Shown piece by piece: positions 14,394 through 28,200 of a stretch of 64,000 nt of DNA. The notes beneath the pieces were generated by a model. It was not told the origin of the DNA. It ran no database searches and saw only the letters and a program-made list of their open reading frames with translations. The DNA is from Diphasiastrum complanatum (Eukaryota > Streptophyta > Lycopodiopsida > Lycopodiales > Lycopodiaceae). Made by a program: the position numbers and the translations under genes. The stretch spans positions 12,992,540 to 13,056,539 of the forward strand of contig CM055107.1 of assembly GCA_029204225.1 (NCBI GenBank), given 5' to 3'. Within the stretch, counting starts at the first letter, position 1. Every line of letters starts with the position of its first letter.

Positions 14394-17300
14394 TGGCATG
14401 TGGTTACTATCTTGTATGAAATTGCAAATCAAATCTTTTGCTCTTGGGGTATAGTGATTAGATTCATTATTATCTATTTTTTGCAAATTTGTTGGAGCAT
14501 ATATCACAAAATTTGATATTCTAGTAGATTTGAGTTTACCCAAGAATTTTATTCAATGATCTTCATTGAAGTAACACCTGAGACAAATTGTGATGGAAAC
14601 ATACGATGAAGGCCAAGACCCCTCCCTATCTCCCTCCTAATAAGGTTAGAGAAATTTGTTATTCTTGATGTAGGTGCAAGTATGTTTGCATGCAAATTCA
14701 AGTTTCGATTGCGTGCCATTCTAGCTATCTTAATCTTATCATAATAAATGCTGATTTTGCGACTAATATGACACCTCCAAGATAAGTCATCTTTGCTTAA
14801 GCTCACATTTGGGTCTTTTTAACATAATCCTCAAATGAACTTGAGATACTTGGCAAGACACTATAATGTTTTACTATATAGTAGAACGAACTTATCTAAA
14901 AGCACTACCATAAACTTTCCCAAATACATATGAGATCAATCATTCATCATCTCTTGGATGGTTGTTGGGGCATGAATCTATGATACAAATGTAGTGGCCA
15001 TACCCACACTTCAAGCCGATCTTAGGGATATGTTTTGATGATAATCTTATTGAAGTTTTTAACTCCAGATATAAAGTCATTTATTCTCGGAACTTATATG
15101 TTTTTTCATAGTTTAACTTATTTAGTCTATCATAACCTAGGCCATATGCACAATATGTCTCCTTTCTACTTACGATATGAGAGAACAAGTATTAGCCTAA
15201 AAGTCCAATGGGCCCAGTATGTCACATTCTAATATATTCTTATAGTTGTTTAGCTATCGCGTAATTTTCTTTCTAGCTAAGCCCAAAAAACAAGATGATT
15301 GCCAAAATGAAGTCTACCTTATGGTCTATGATACTATCTTTCTAAGAAGAACTCTAGAATAGAATAGAAGTTTTCAATAAAAGATAAGCTTGAAGAATAG
15401 CCATCATAATCTACATAATTTTTTAAGCATTTGGCTTATAAAAGACTTCATACTCAAATACTTTTAAGTACATTTTTTTATCTACAAATGAGATGTAAAA
15501 GGCTAAGGTTGAATATCTTCATCCCATAGAATGAATGTTTTCTTTCTATTTAAGGTTTTTATGATCCACATGAGGAAATTTTTATTTATAATAAAAAGAC
15601 TTATAATGTTAAAATATATCAATCCTATTCAAATTCATGGCATATTAATTTGTAAGCTCAACTTCGTGCAGAACAATCTTATTCCAATCTAAAAACATCC
15701 TTGACCTTTGCAAGCCTAACTAAACATCTATGATCATAAACAAGTGCAATAATTATTTTTCCTAAGAGTTTTTCTTGAGTGTGTAAAGAATTGTTAAGAC
15801 CCAAAAAGAGCTATAATAAATGGCATGCACACTTCCTACCTGCTTCATTAAAAAAAATCCTTCTTAAGGCAAATTATTTGATTGCACATGGGAGGTTGTT
15901 CTTGACTTATTTCTCTTCGATGGACATTATTTTGGTGGTGGATCCTAGTTTTTGGCATTTGTGCTTTCCGAGCTCATGCACAAGACTCAATTTTGTTTGT
16001 TCAGTAGTAATCCACTAGAAGTGCTAGACCCAAAACTTCTGCCACTCTTTCCTCACTTTCTCTTGAATTTCTTCATTGTGAGGGCAATACTCTATTTCAC
16101 TTGCCTTGAGGCAACCATGGTTGAGTCTTACACGCAATGCCCTACAAGTTTGCTACAATTTGCAATCGCATTAAATCTCATAATCATCTAGTAATCCCAT
16201 AATGAAAACCTCACACTATAAATCCATGAATTCCTAAAAGTGATACTCTTGTCACTTTTGGCACCAATGACACTTGATTAAATATAAGGATAATCACCAA
16301 CCACAAAGACCTTATGGACTACATCTTTGAGAATCCTTTCAAGTGGTTGGCTTTAGATGAAGGTCTCTCCTCCAAGATGTAGCCTTTCCATCCAAGAAGA
16401 TGACTACAATGGAAGCTAAAGCAACAATTCCATCAATTTATCCCATCTTCAACCAAATTTGCGTGCATGTCGCTTTTTCCCTTTTAAAAAATATAGCTTG
16501 AGAATCAACATTGGTAGAGCCTCCTGAATGTATTTGTATCATACTAGTAGATATGAAGGGTTGTCACATTCTAAAATAATTGCTTGAAATCTGGGGACTC
16601 ATGGAAAATTTTGAACCAACAAATTGTGAAAACTTTGGCCAACAAGTTGTTCTAACCCTTCAAGTTTGAGCAATATACCCACCATTAGAGGTTTGTGTAT
16701 ATCATTAGAGCTCGCTAGCCTTAACTATAACTATTATTATATCTCACATTTGTATGGTAGGTTAATAATTTCTACTCTTATCCCATTCGAACCTGTTCCA
16801 TCTCAAAACTTAAAAGCATTCTTCAACTTTCTATCATTGTTTCTTGTTGTCAATAAGTTACAAGGCCTTATTAAAGTTGTCACAAGTTCAGCATCCAATT
16901 CTTTCTCCTTGTTTTCTACTTCAACTACATTTGAAGATGACGACCTTTCTTTTCACTGTTTTTCATATTATATTCAATTAATCACTAGTCCATCTCTACC
17001 TTAGCCTCTATATACCTATGACTATTGATTTCCATCTATTTTATGGTCAGTGATTTTATAAATCCTCCCAATAAGGCATTATTTGGCTCTTCTTCTCTTC
17101 ACCTAATTGGGCTTTATATGGTTTGACTAACACCATACATTCCTTTGACAATTTTATGGAAGGCATTGGTTAGCAATAACATTTTCATAAAGTTTTTATG
17201 TGCCATTCGTGAGAAATCATTTTGATTCACGTAGTGATTCAAAACCCAGATCCTACAACATATATATCATTGTAGCTTTTTTCTTAAGCATCTTTATTTG

Positions 17301-18880
17301 TGCCATCATTTTTGAGGCTAGATCAACTTTAGTTTGTAGAATCGATTTCAGCATCTTCATTTTTATATTAACAATGCAAACAAAGTCTATTGTGAACCCA
17401 GGAAAGATGTCCTCTAACGTTTTCTACAATGTTCTGCTCCAAGGTTTTTTGCAAGATTTTTCTCGAAACTATCGCTCTCCAAGGTCTTCCCTCTAGGTAC
17501 AATCCCTCTTTCTCATCCAAGTTTATCATGTCATATTCTCATATCGGTAAGTTATGAAATGCTTGCTACAAATACAACAGAGGAACTGCTTACCTAATGG
17601 CATATCATAGAAGCATCCCGTGGGTTGCATGTTATGGCTGTGGGCCAGGCTCGTCATGATACATTCCGTATCTGAGCTCCAGCTACAGAAAACATATACT
17701 TGGCAGGTACTATATGTCTTTTTATATGTGCATGCCCAAGTATGACATATTTGATGTGTTGGCATCGAGACACACTTTGAAGAAAACCTTTCCAATGACC
17801 TTGTGTAACAGACAGGCTATAGGACCACTAAACCACATGCCAGTCACAATTAACTAGTTAAAATTTGCATTGTTTTGCAACAACCTTTTTTTTTTGAAAT
17901 TATTATCTAATAGGTGTCGCATAGAATGATATGCGATCCAATGATGCTATAGTCAACAAACTATAAAACCTTCAGCTAAAGGACAGTCATATCAAGTTAA
18001 TATAAGGTCACAAATTTCAACAATTGCATCAAATTTTGAAGCAATGTGAAAGATTAGCAACTGAAATATGCAAACCTCCAGCAATATGAACTATCTGAAT
18101 TTGATGATTTGTCCAGTCCTGTTTAGATTTAAATTCTAGTCATAGGCAGGTACCAATGCACTGCGAAGACAAATACGATAGAATCACGGGTACGCTGGAA
18201 TGTGACATCAAGCTTCGATATGTTTGCTATCTCATATTGATATTTTCAAGCTGGAGTCTAAACTACAAGGACACTTTACGACTTTCATAATTTCAAAGGT
18301 AAAGAATGTTCATTTCCAGAGTGCATGCTCAACTTGAACCTGAGCTTATAATTGGCTGCAGTCGGAGTTGTTACTATATCATACATCAAAACTTACCCAC
18401 CAATTTTAAAAATATATCATTTCACTGTCCAAGCAAGATGAACTCTCAGCAGAGTATCAGCCATTGTGTTAAAGATGTAAGCAGAAATATTAACACAAAC
18501 TTTCCTGTATTGTTTCTAAAAGCAGAAAGCCATCAAGATTCAGACATAAAGAGCTTATTAGTGCTACTGTTGTTTTATAATCATTTGATTAGGACGGGAT
18601 CCACAGATCAGCACTACCAACTTATGCACTGGATTGACACATGCATTTTTCTTTTCACGGTCAAAAAACATAGATCAGCACTACTACAACTTACGCATTG
18701 CATTGACACATGTATTTTCCTTTTCACGGTGGAAACTTTTACAACCATGTCAAAAGGTAGATTTAAGTGTTTGCAAACCTTCAACATCAAGCATCATGAG
18801 TTTAAGAAATAAGAGGAAGTGCATTAAGGCAGTGTCTCTCGAATGAAAGCTTTTGATGATCATATTCTCAATCTGAAGTG
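14391..18880. other. intergenic region downstream of MMS21; one 67-bp tandem duplication
   Basis: No gene supported. A tandem duplication with 67-bp period (GATCAGCACTAC ... TTTTCACGGT) sits at 18605-18730, within a few hundred bases of the MMS21 stop codon and possibly in its 3' flank. The rest is AT-rich sequence that may be decayed transposon DNA, but no domain or terminus can be read. Confidence 0.4.
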
Positions 18881-19026
18881 TTAAGCTTCATCTTCATCAA
18901 GCTCTGTGCAATCAGCTACCATGTGAGCTTGGCTTGAAACTTGACCTCTGACACGGAGCTCTTGAATTTCCATCAGCAGAGAAGGATCACACAGCATACT
19001 TGATCCCACAAGAATTCTTGGGCAGC
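18881..19026 (-). CDS. MMS21: MMS21 exon 7 (last SP-RING Cys and C-terminus)
   Basis: Acceptor TGCAG|GC completes Gly202; then C-P-R-I-L-V-G ... T-E-L-D-E-D-E-A and TAA at 18883-18881. The acidic tail resembles that of other plant MMS21 proteins. Confidence 0.9.
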
Positions 19027-19210
19027 CTGCACAGAAGTCATAAAAGAAACTAGCTAGGTAAAAAGCAAACAAGTTCAGCAAGATTGAAAAAAAGTTGCAC
19101 GTCTCAGTTGTAACTGACAAGTAAAAATTATGTATCACTACAAAAGTATACACTCTATTCAAGCAATTGAATAACTGAGAGCCAGGGTGCTGGGAGCAGG
19201 ACAAGGAGCC

Positions 19211-19265
<55 letters not shown>

Positions 19266-22200
19266 GTACTAAGAAGATACATAAGCCTGCAGGGTACATT
19301 TCAAGTGTGATAAGCATCTTAGGAGCGCATATACATCTCCAATGAAACACGTAAATAGACAAAACAAGTTAAACTAGTACAACCAAAGAGATATAAATGT
19401 CTAGATAAAAAGGATGAGAAAGTCTCTCTGAAATATATAATCTGTCTGTATCAAAGTGTCTCCATATGGACTGAGGCAGCTCACTTCTCGATGTCACAAC
19501 GGGCTCTCCTCAGGACAAACATCTCTCGTGTCATAAGAGCTACACAGCTCTGGTCCACATATGATGTACGAGAGCATAGAAACAAAGGCTGCTCACAGTA
19601 TAGGCAATAATATCTACCTCGAATCTCATGTAGAATAGGACACTAAGATATAATATTCTCCTTTGTCTCTAGTAAGCCCATAGGGCACAACTGAGATATC
19701 CTGTCCTCACACAAAACCCCTTGAAAACGACCTATCTTGATGCATAGCTATGTCTCTATAAATCCTCTTTGGTAGGGAGAAAGCAATCCAACATCATCTG
19801 CATAGAAAAGGATTCATATCAAGAACTCATCCAACAAGCATCTCTGGTCACCTGATTGTCCAATGACTCTACAAAACACCACATGCCGCTGTGAGCCATT
19901 TCAATATTTATAATTTACAAGTCTAATGTGTTCACACTGAGGCAGGAATATAAGTACATGATAAGGATCGAGACGATTCACAAACAGCACTATTAGATGG
20001 CGAATAATAAATGAGGCACTTAAGGCCCCCAATCATATGGTCCAACTGACAAATACTGATTGTGCGGACCCATTGAAAACTTGTCTTAATGACATTCCAA
20101 GTTGCCTCTTTGTAGATTCGAAATTTAACTTGTACATCATGACTCGATGGCGTCGACCTTTGCAAGTCGTTACAAATTTGTTACAGCTTAGGTTGCCCTA
20201 AAAAGTTAAAGGGTAGCTATTGAAGATATGCAACTGCCTTCAAGTTAACGCTGGTACTTCTTGAATTCATCTACTAGGACTATAATATTCGCGCAGCGAA
20301 CTCATCTTAGGTCTGAACATTCAAGTTAAAATTCTCCTTTAAGTTATCAATAATTTCAATAAAGAGTATTCTGACTGACATGAGTAAGATCACTAGTACA
20401 AGCTTTGAAACAGATCTCTTGGATACAAAGTCATGGTGACCGATTCTTTTGTACCACTGAACCTTGTGACAATTCCTGACAATTAACATTTCTAGTTTGA
20501 AGATTTGATAAATTAGAAAAACTTAGTTTGTTATAAGTTAGCATTCTAATTTTGAATGAAGTCTTATCTTTTCTTCATGTTTGCATTAGAACGTCAATTT
20601 TGAGAACTATTTATACTCATGTAGCATAGTTTAGAAAGTATGTTGCCTCAAATGACTTGTTTTTTCACATCTTGGAGCTTTCTTACTAACTTCGTGTAAT
20701 GGTTATGCAGGTTGAAAGATAAACAATGCATATCCATTGGACAAATATGGCACCTACACCATCCAGTTTTATCATTACAGCCCCAAAAGAAGATTTCAAA
20801 CACACCTCCCACAAATCACACGTGCACCCTTTGAAGCTTGTGAAATATGAAATTGCAACAAAATGGGTGATTTTGTAGCAAATTTGCCATTTTTCTCCAG
20901 ATGTATTATCTCATTTTCGTTATTACTATTTGAGCAAGGGACGACGCCCACCATTATATTCTTAACAAACTCCAAGTTTTTATTGATTCTTACCTCCAAA
21001 GTGAATTTCAGAAAAAAATATGTGATGAAAATTGTCCCTACAAAGGTAGACATTGAGTGCTCTCAAACTTTATTGGAGTACCTGCAGCAGCGCACTTGCA
21101 AGGTTGCCTCCGTGAAAAGCGCTTGATATACGCCATCACAGCTTCGCGTTCATAGACATGGCGGCAATCGGCACTGTAGTTAAAAAACAAAAAACTGCTA
21201 TTTACGAATTGTAATTAATGAAACAAAATTCCCAGAAGGAAAAAAACTAGATACATCAGAAGAAGATTACCACAAAGAGAACTTTAATCAGTGGCTCTTT
21301 CTGACAACCGAAAGCATGACATGTATTTGACTCACATCAATGGGAAGAGTGAACATACCAAAATACTGGACTCTGCTCAAAGATTTGACTATGCTCACCA
21401 AAATGACATCAAGAAATAATTTTCTACATGTCCTAGTTGTGGTTGGATTATAAATTCAAGCATTTGTTTCCTAAAGGTAGGTTCATGAAAAAGTTTATCT
21501 TTCAGCATTTGCTTGCCTGATTCGTGCTATGAAATGAATCTCTAGTTTGTTTGTGCTCATTTGGACCACTCTAAGGCCTTTGGTATGCAACTAAATAAGC
21601 CATTATTTTCAGAATTTCAGCCCTGTTCATTGTTGTAGAGTTAGGGTGCACTCTATAGAAAGAAAGATAATTCAACAGTACAGTAACAAGCAACATAACA
21701 TCTTGTAACTCATGCCTTTTGGCCTTTGCGTTTCCATTTGGTGATTGAAGTTCCAATTTGGCACCAATTGTGCCTCTATCTATACTACTCCCCAAGAGGA
21801 AGAATGTAACTAGCATTCACTCAATCAAGCTCATCTTAGCTTCTTCACCTTTGCTGTCCCGTTGTCTTTGTGATTGTTATTTCTCTTTGCAATTAGATTG
21901 AAGCTGAGTAGTTCTTGTTTTCTAACAAGGTCGTGCAATATGCTTTCTTAGTTGCAATGAAATGATATTTTGGGCCTGATTATTCTGGACAGTGTTAAAA
22001 ATGCTCCAAAATTTTCCAAAGAAAGGAGTAACATATGCAGACTCGGTATGTTTGGAACTCTGCAGATTTCTTGCTACTGAGATCTATGACAATTTACATT
22101 AGGCAATCTAGATAGTTCTTCTGTCTCAATCTAGACATGGCCTCATAAATGGATCTGTTAGATCTTGTACACTGGGATGGGAGATCTAGAAACTGATGTT

Positions 22201-25200
22201 TGCCTATCAACATTACCTTTTCCAAAGAATTACAGGAGCATCAATCTCTAAGTTACCTTTCAATTTCACAGCCACATGATCATTTATATGCCAGCACCTA
22301 GGAGGCCAAAGGATATGGGCCAGTTCAAGGTGGCCATTTATTTATGAGAGAAATATAACCTACAAGAATTCATCTTGGCACAGCACAATGAGGAATGCAC
22401 TCATATCTCTATTTTTGGTAACTGTTCAATGCTCCAAAATTGCCGATTTCAATACATGGCTCCACACAAAGATGACTCAATTGCCAGCTTGCCACACACC
22501 TGCATATCAATGTTGATCCACCCCCAAGTCTAGAGCTCCTATCTTTGCTACTTTGAGTGGAGATTTTGGCTTCAAGACACCAGCATCCCACACCACCAGC
22601 ACCCCCCCAAACAGGGTTGACTAAGCTTCACCTTGTTTCTAGTGGAAAGGATGGAGCACATTTAACCCACTAGAAGGTTGGGCAACCCTAACCAATCTAT
22701 GGTGAGACGATGAGATAATGTACGAAGATCAACATCAGCGTTTTTTTATGGCAAGCATCAAAGACTTGTAGGTGGTCAACATTGATGAAATGTCCTCAAA
22801 GATTCGACACCAACCTGGAACAATTGTCACTTTGATGTGGACCAACAACAAGAATCTAAATCAGATGCTCTTCAATGATGTGAAAAGTACAGTACTAAGG
22901 ACCATAAATGGATCTTTGAATGATCCACAAGGTGATTGTATGCTTGTTAAACAATCTATCAGAAACTAGTCATCAGAAAACAAGATCTAGTTTAGCAGCT
23001 TGATAGGAAACAAGTAGAGACAATCAAAGCATTGATCACATAGTCTAATCCAACTCCACACGTGTGGAAATAAGGCTGTAGTACGGCCTGTAGACAGTGT
23101 TTACAAAGTGCCAAAGCTGGGTTTCATTGGAAAAATAGAGTAATCACCATACAATGAGAGGAAACTCGAGTTTCTCCTTGAGGCTCCAAAAAGTTTCTCA
23201 GAATCAATTTTAGAAATGGAATCCATTTCTCACTATGGAGAATGGAAATACATAGTAAAACACACTTCCTTTGCAAAGTTAGGTGAAAATCCAGCATGTA
23301 ATAAGGAAGTAGACTCCACTTTCTTGCCCTAATGTGAAAACCCTAGCCTAGATCCAAGAGTCATGCTTGGTCGGTGCATGGTAGGTACAAATCTCATCAT
23401 AAATCATGGTCTAGATCCTACAAAGTAGGAATCTCTACCAAATAGACACAACCACTCCTCTTGACTCGTGGTAACCTACTTTAGGTGTGTATGTACAAGT
23501 GGCACTTTGGCCATTCAAGTAACCAACAAACAATATTGACAAAATGTACAATATTCTACATGGCTAGATTTGCCAATGTAGGCAATTTTTCACAAATGAT
23601 CTATAAAAGCTATTGCCTAGTAGTAGCTTAAAGGAAAATGCACCACTGTTATGGCTACTTCCAATTGATATGTGAACCATCTTGAGCTGCACACTTGGGG
23701 TTTTGACTAACTGAGGATATGTTGCCACTATGTAGATATGTGGTTAAGAATGGCTTACCTTGCTCAGTTAAATGGCAGTAGACGATCAAATCAGTCTCAT
23801 AGTTATCCCCACCTAAAACATAGTGGCTATATCTTGAACCAATTTTGAGATGTTCATAATCTTGGGTTGCAACTTGCTGGTGCATGCATGTCCCATGAGA
23901 TACTAAGTGGCAGTCCTTTGCACTTTAGATCAATTAGCATGGCTAGAATGGGAGAACTAGTTTTTGCCAACATTTGTTGGTTATAAGGGCCTAAATACAG
24001 TATCTGGAATTTCAAAATGCAGAACATCCTAATGAGACATGGTTGTTGGTACTTGTTGGTACATAGTAACTGGGGACGATACTATGCTGAATAATGAAAA
24101 AGATGCTATAGATCTCAGATCATATATGGCATCCTAATGCATCAATATGTCAGTAAAATACGACATTATTCCCTGCATCATAGATGCAAAAAGACTTAGT
24201 GAGGCATGGGATATTTTTAAGTCTATGTATAAGACTATTTATTTTGCCAAAGTCCTCATCTTTTTTTCCTTGGAGTCAAACTCCCAACCTCAAGGAGAGA
24301 AAAGTAAGACCTTACCAAGTCACCACTTATTGCAGGACCAATGTTCTCCATTTGGAAAATTAGCTACAAACTCTAAGGATGCAAAAAAGAGAATATCACA
24401 GATTATCTTACAAGAATCAAGGATATAAGGGACCACTTAGTTGTTGTGAAGAGGCAGTCTAGGATAAAATTGAGCTTCTACTAATTAATGGCTTATGTTT
24501 TCATATATCAGAATACGCACCAGATCATGAAACGTGAAGGCCTGAACTAGTTATTACTTCTAGAAATACAAGTCCAAAATTGAAACTTCATCATTCTTTC
24601 ATTAAAGAATGAAGATAGAAACGTTTCAGCTAACTCTCAAACCATCTTGATAGACCACACTTCGACAAAGTTTTGGGGAGATATATTGGAAAGGAAACTT
24701 GCTATTGGCTCACACTTGTTATTGGCTGAACTGAATGGATGTGAGCCATCAAACGAGCTGCTTTCCCATAGATATGGTTGAAGATAACAAAGTGGTGGAG
24801 AGAAAGGGAGGCCAACATAGAATGGAAGATAATGAACAAAACATTGGGATTTCATATGAAAGATAAGCTGGCTTTGAAATCAAAACGACATTGAAGATAT
24901 TCCTTGAGTAATACTCAAAAGTGACAAAGATGTGAATGCGTTTGAAACATTAAAGGGTCCTTTGACAAAGAGTTTGACCATAAAATCCATCATGCATAGC
25001 ATTTTATGTAGGCTACAATTCTCTATTCTGTCATCAGCATCCAGGAGTATGAAGTCGCACTTTCTGCAACAGTAGATGGATCAAAGTGGTCGTACAGCTG
25101 CTAACTATTTGGGAAAAAATAATTTGTTAAACAAAGTGGCATATACAACCCTTCTTTGCAAGGAAATACAAAACTAATAAACTCAAATATAAAGTTATTG

Positions 25201-28200
25201 TTGCTATGAAGTAAGACAGGATTACTTTATACAAATCCCCAATTATGCACATATTAACACCTAAAACATCAAGCATGCCAAGAAATAGCATCTTGTTCAG
25301 CAAAAACAGCTTCAATCTTAACAATAGAATCTTTAGTTCAAACTTCAAATGAAAGAGTGGCCAAGAAGCAAATGACAAGAAGCTCCAATAAGTCAACAAG
25401 AAAAAAAAAGAGCGAAATCAAGCTATGAATATCAAATACTACACAACAAAGTTATGCAAAGATGAACGATCTTATTGATAGCACAACTCAAATCATCCTG
25501 GAAACTAGATCATCTATTCAATAAGAGTTATCTAAGAACATTGCAACCAGCTTTTGGAACTGAATAAACCTCCGAACTGGTTCTTTGAGCTCAGTGACAG
25601 GTTTTCCGGATAAAGGACACGTTGTGTTAACTATCCCAAATTGTGATGTTGTCATCACAATATCCTCACATTCTTGACCAGGCATTGGTTCACCAGCATG
25701 ATGTACATTCTGTACATCACATTGCACAAATGCACGAAACCTATCTTATAATTATGCCAGATTTCTGTGCATCAAGTATAAGGAAAAGTAAAGATAAGAG
25801 CTTGAGCATTTCAAAACCAGGACAATGATGTACTTGTATAAGGTTACACTACTCTAGAATATGAATCGATATGAATTGTAATTACTGCATTAGAGTTTCA
25901 ACACAAAAAGCACATACACAAAATTGCATGGGTGAGTGTGTTTAGGCTTTTTGACAAAAATGAAAAGCATTTATACAAATATAATCGTTAATTTCAGGAA
26001 AATCGCTTTAGTTATGAGTAGCTGAGTAGGACCAGTACAAACCCTTAATATTATTCGCACAGTCACTTGTCAAGTTGAGCATGGTCATGGTATAATGCTT
26101 GCTCGAATCGCAGTTCGAACCACGAATCTAGAGTGACAAGTTTGAAAGAAACCAGTGGATTTCATAATAGACATTTGAAGGATCTTATATAAACTGATAA
26201 AGATATCTGTGATACTGGAGAGTTTCTTCAATATATTATATATCTCTATTGATCTTTACGGCTACAACAAGTAAGTTGACTATGAGCGTCCAATTTATTT
26301 TGTGCATTTGTGATCTGCCATGCCGTGCAAGATGTGCTCTTTGTCCTATACATATAATTTCACTCGTTAAAAATAATGGAATGTACTAAGATCATTAGAA
26401 AATGATTAATTTATTTGAAATATCCTTTAAATTGTTGCTACTCGTCTTTGGCTGAAAGCCAACACTCGCTTATATCCATGATTCTCATGCTTGAACTTTG
26501 AACGCTGTTTATGCGCACTGATTAGTGAGAAATGCCTTTTGGATGTTCCCTTTGCAGCTAATTGAAGTAGACATTCAAATCTCAAGGGTGGATATAATTA
26601 AGAACTTCCATTGGAAACTATACACGAATCGTGGTCAATCCACCCTGGTTCGAACGGTTGTCTACTAAAAAATTGTCTGCCTCTTCTCATGAAAAGGGCC
26701 ATAAATCTACTAGAAGCTTTTAATACTACCATCATTGAGGAGGCAATGACATAGGGGGAGAGAGTATATTGTTGTTTTGTAATTTGTAAATTTTGACGAG
26801 CCCTCAGCCTTTGATTCTATTCCATAACATATGCTTATCCAAAGGTTGAGAGATCACCAGTTTTCACTAGACATGTCACACAAATTTGGGGAAATTATTG
26901 ATTTAAACATTTTAGATCTTGATTCTCTCTTGAGTTGAATAGCGCAACTGAGGTCCAGTAAGTTTCTTGCCCTCGAATGCTATCGGTCTATCGTTTTGTA
27001 AAAGAATTGCTCCTAGCGCAAAATTCAAATCAATTGCGTCAATTCTAACAACATTGAGCTCAAGCAACCATACGTTTGAGCTTCTCAAAACATTGGTTCA
27101 GTTCTTCGTTCCACTCAATAAATGGACTAGGTCAGCACTAATTACGATTTTTTTTCTCATGCTAATTTTGTGGTGCATAACCAACATCTTTTCTTAGTAT
27201 ATTTTGAGATATTAAAATCTTAATTTTGCCACCTAAAAATTTTGGTTTTCTTCTCTTGACTATTAAAAAAATAAAAACAATTTGAACGTACCTTCTTTTT
27301 TAACTCAAAAAAGCACAATGATATTATCTATCACACACACTATACATTTGACTCCATTAATGAGATCATCACATAAGAACTTGACTAGTCTACTTAATCT
27401 TCAACTCAACATAATTGAACTGTATTCATATGTAGAAATGCGGCATAGATCTCATAGGCTGTCCCATTCACATGGCCAAGTACAGCTTCACTGTCAGCTA
27501 TGCTGAAAATGGGGAGAAAAATAAGCTTTTACAAGGACACAAAAAAGTAGAACTGATCCACAAAAACATAGATCGGCTTTTCTTAGAGTTCATAAAAGAA
27601 CTTCAACATCCTGTTTGGTAACTGTTTCACAACAACATTCCATCAAGCAGAACCTGAAGATGGATTGTAAATCAAGAAACGTAAGTTTCCACTAAGTGTC
27701 ATATTCATATTAATAATAAAATGCATGTCAGCTACTGCTTCCAACAGCTTATTAATATAAGTAACTCCAGGTATTACTGACAACCAGACCTAGAAGATGA
27801 CTTGACATATTCCACCAATTAGTCATCTACATATTCCACCAATTAGTCATCTAGTTAATGGGCCCTCATCAAATTTACAAACAGGTTGCATTTTCATTCA
27901 CAACTAAAAAGCAAACATCTCCTTACTAGTTCTGAAAGAGATAAAATTAGGAACCCAGACTCTACAGACCAAAGTCAGTCTGAAGATGCTCCAGAGCACG
28001 GTGAAATACCATATAGTGGCCACTGGCTTACCCAAACTGCTTCCTTGAACTGCTTGTAATAAACGTGATTTTCAGGCTCTGAAGGTGCTTGTTTCTCGAA
28101 GTTTGCCGCTTGCTTCTTGAGGAGTTTCTTGAAATCTGTAGTCTGGGGCAATGAGATAAATCATAAATCTAAGATGCCAGTTGCTAGAGTAAAGCAAAAT

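Larger units (their letters stand above)
21174..25569 (-). other. MMS21 intron 5 (4396 bp)
   Basis: GT-AG intron. It contains a copia gag fossil around 24.1-24.5 kb with a possible tRNA-like insertion. The remainder shows no gene. Confidence 0.8.

Noticed and set aside
18306-18846. 168-codon plus-strand ORF near the MMS21 3' end
   Set aside because: It overlaps a 67-bp tandem duplication, has no domain, and lies antisense in the probable 3' flank of MMS21.
26055-26145. tRNA-like sequence with GTTCGAACC and a CTTGTCA/TGACAAG pair
   Set aside because: The T arm does not sit next to the acceptor strand, D-arm spacing is wrong and no cloverleaf forms; at most a decayed SINE, with no flanking duplication.
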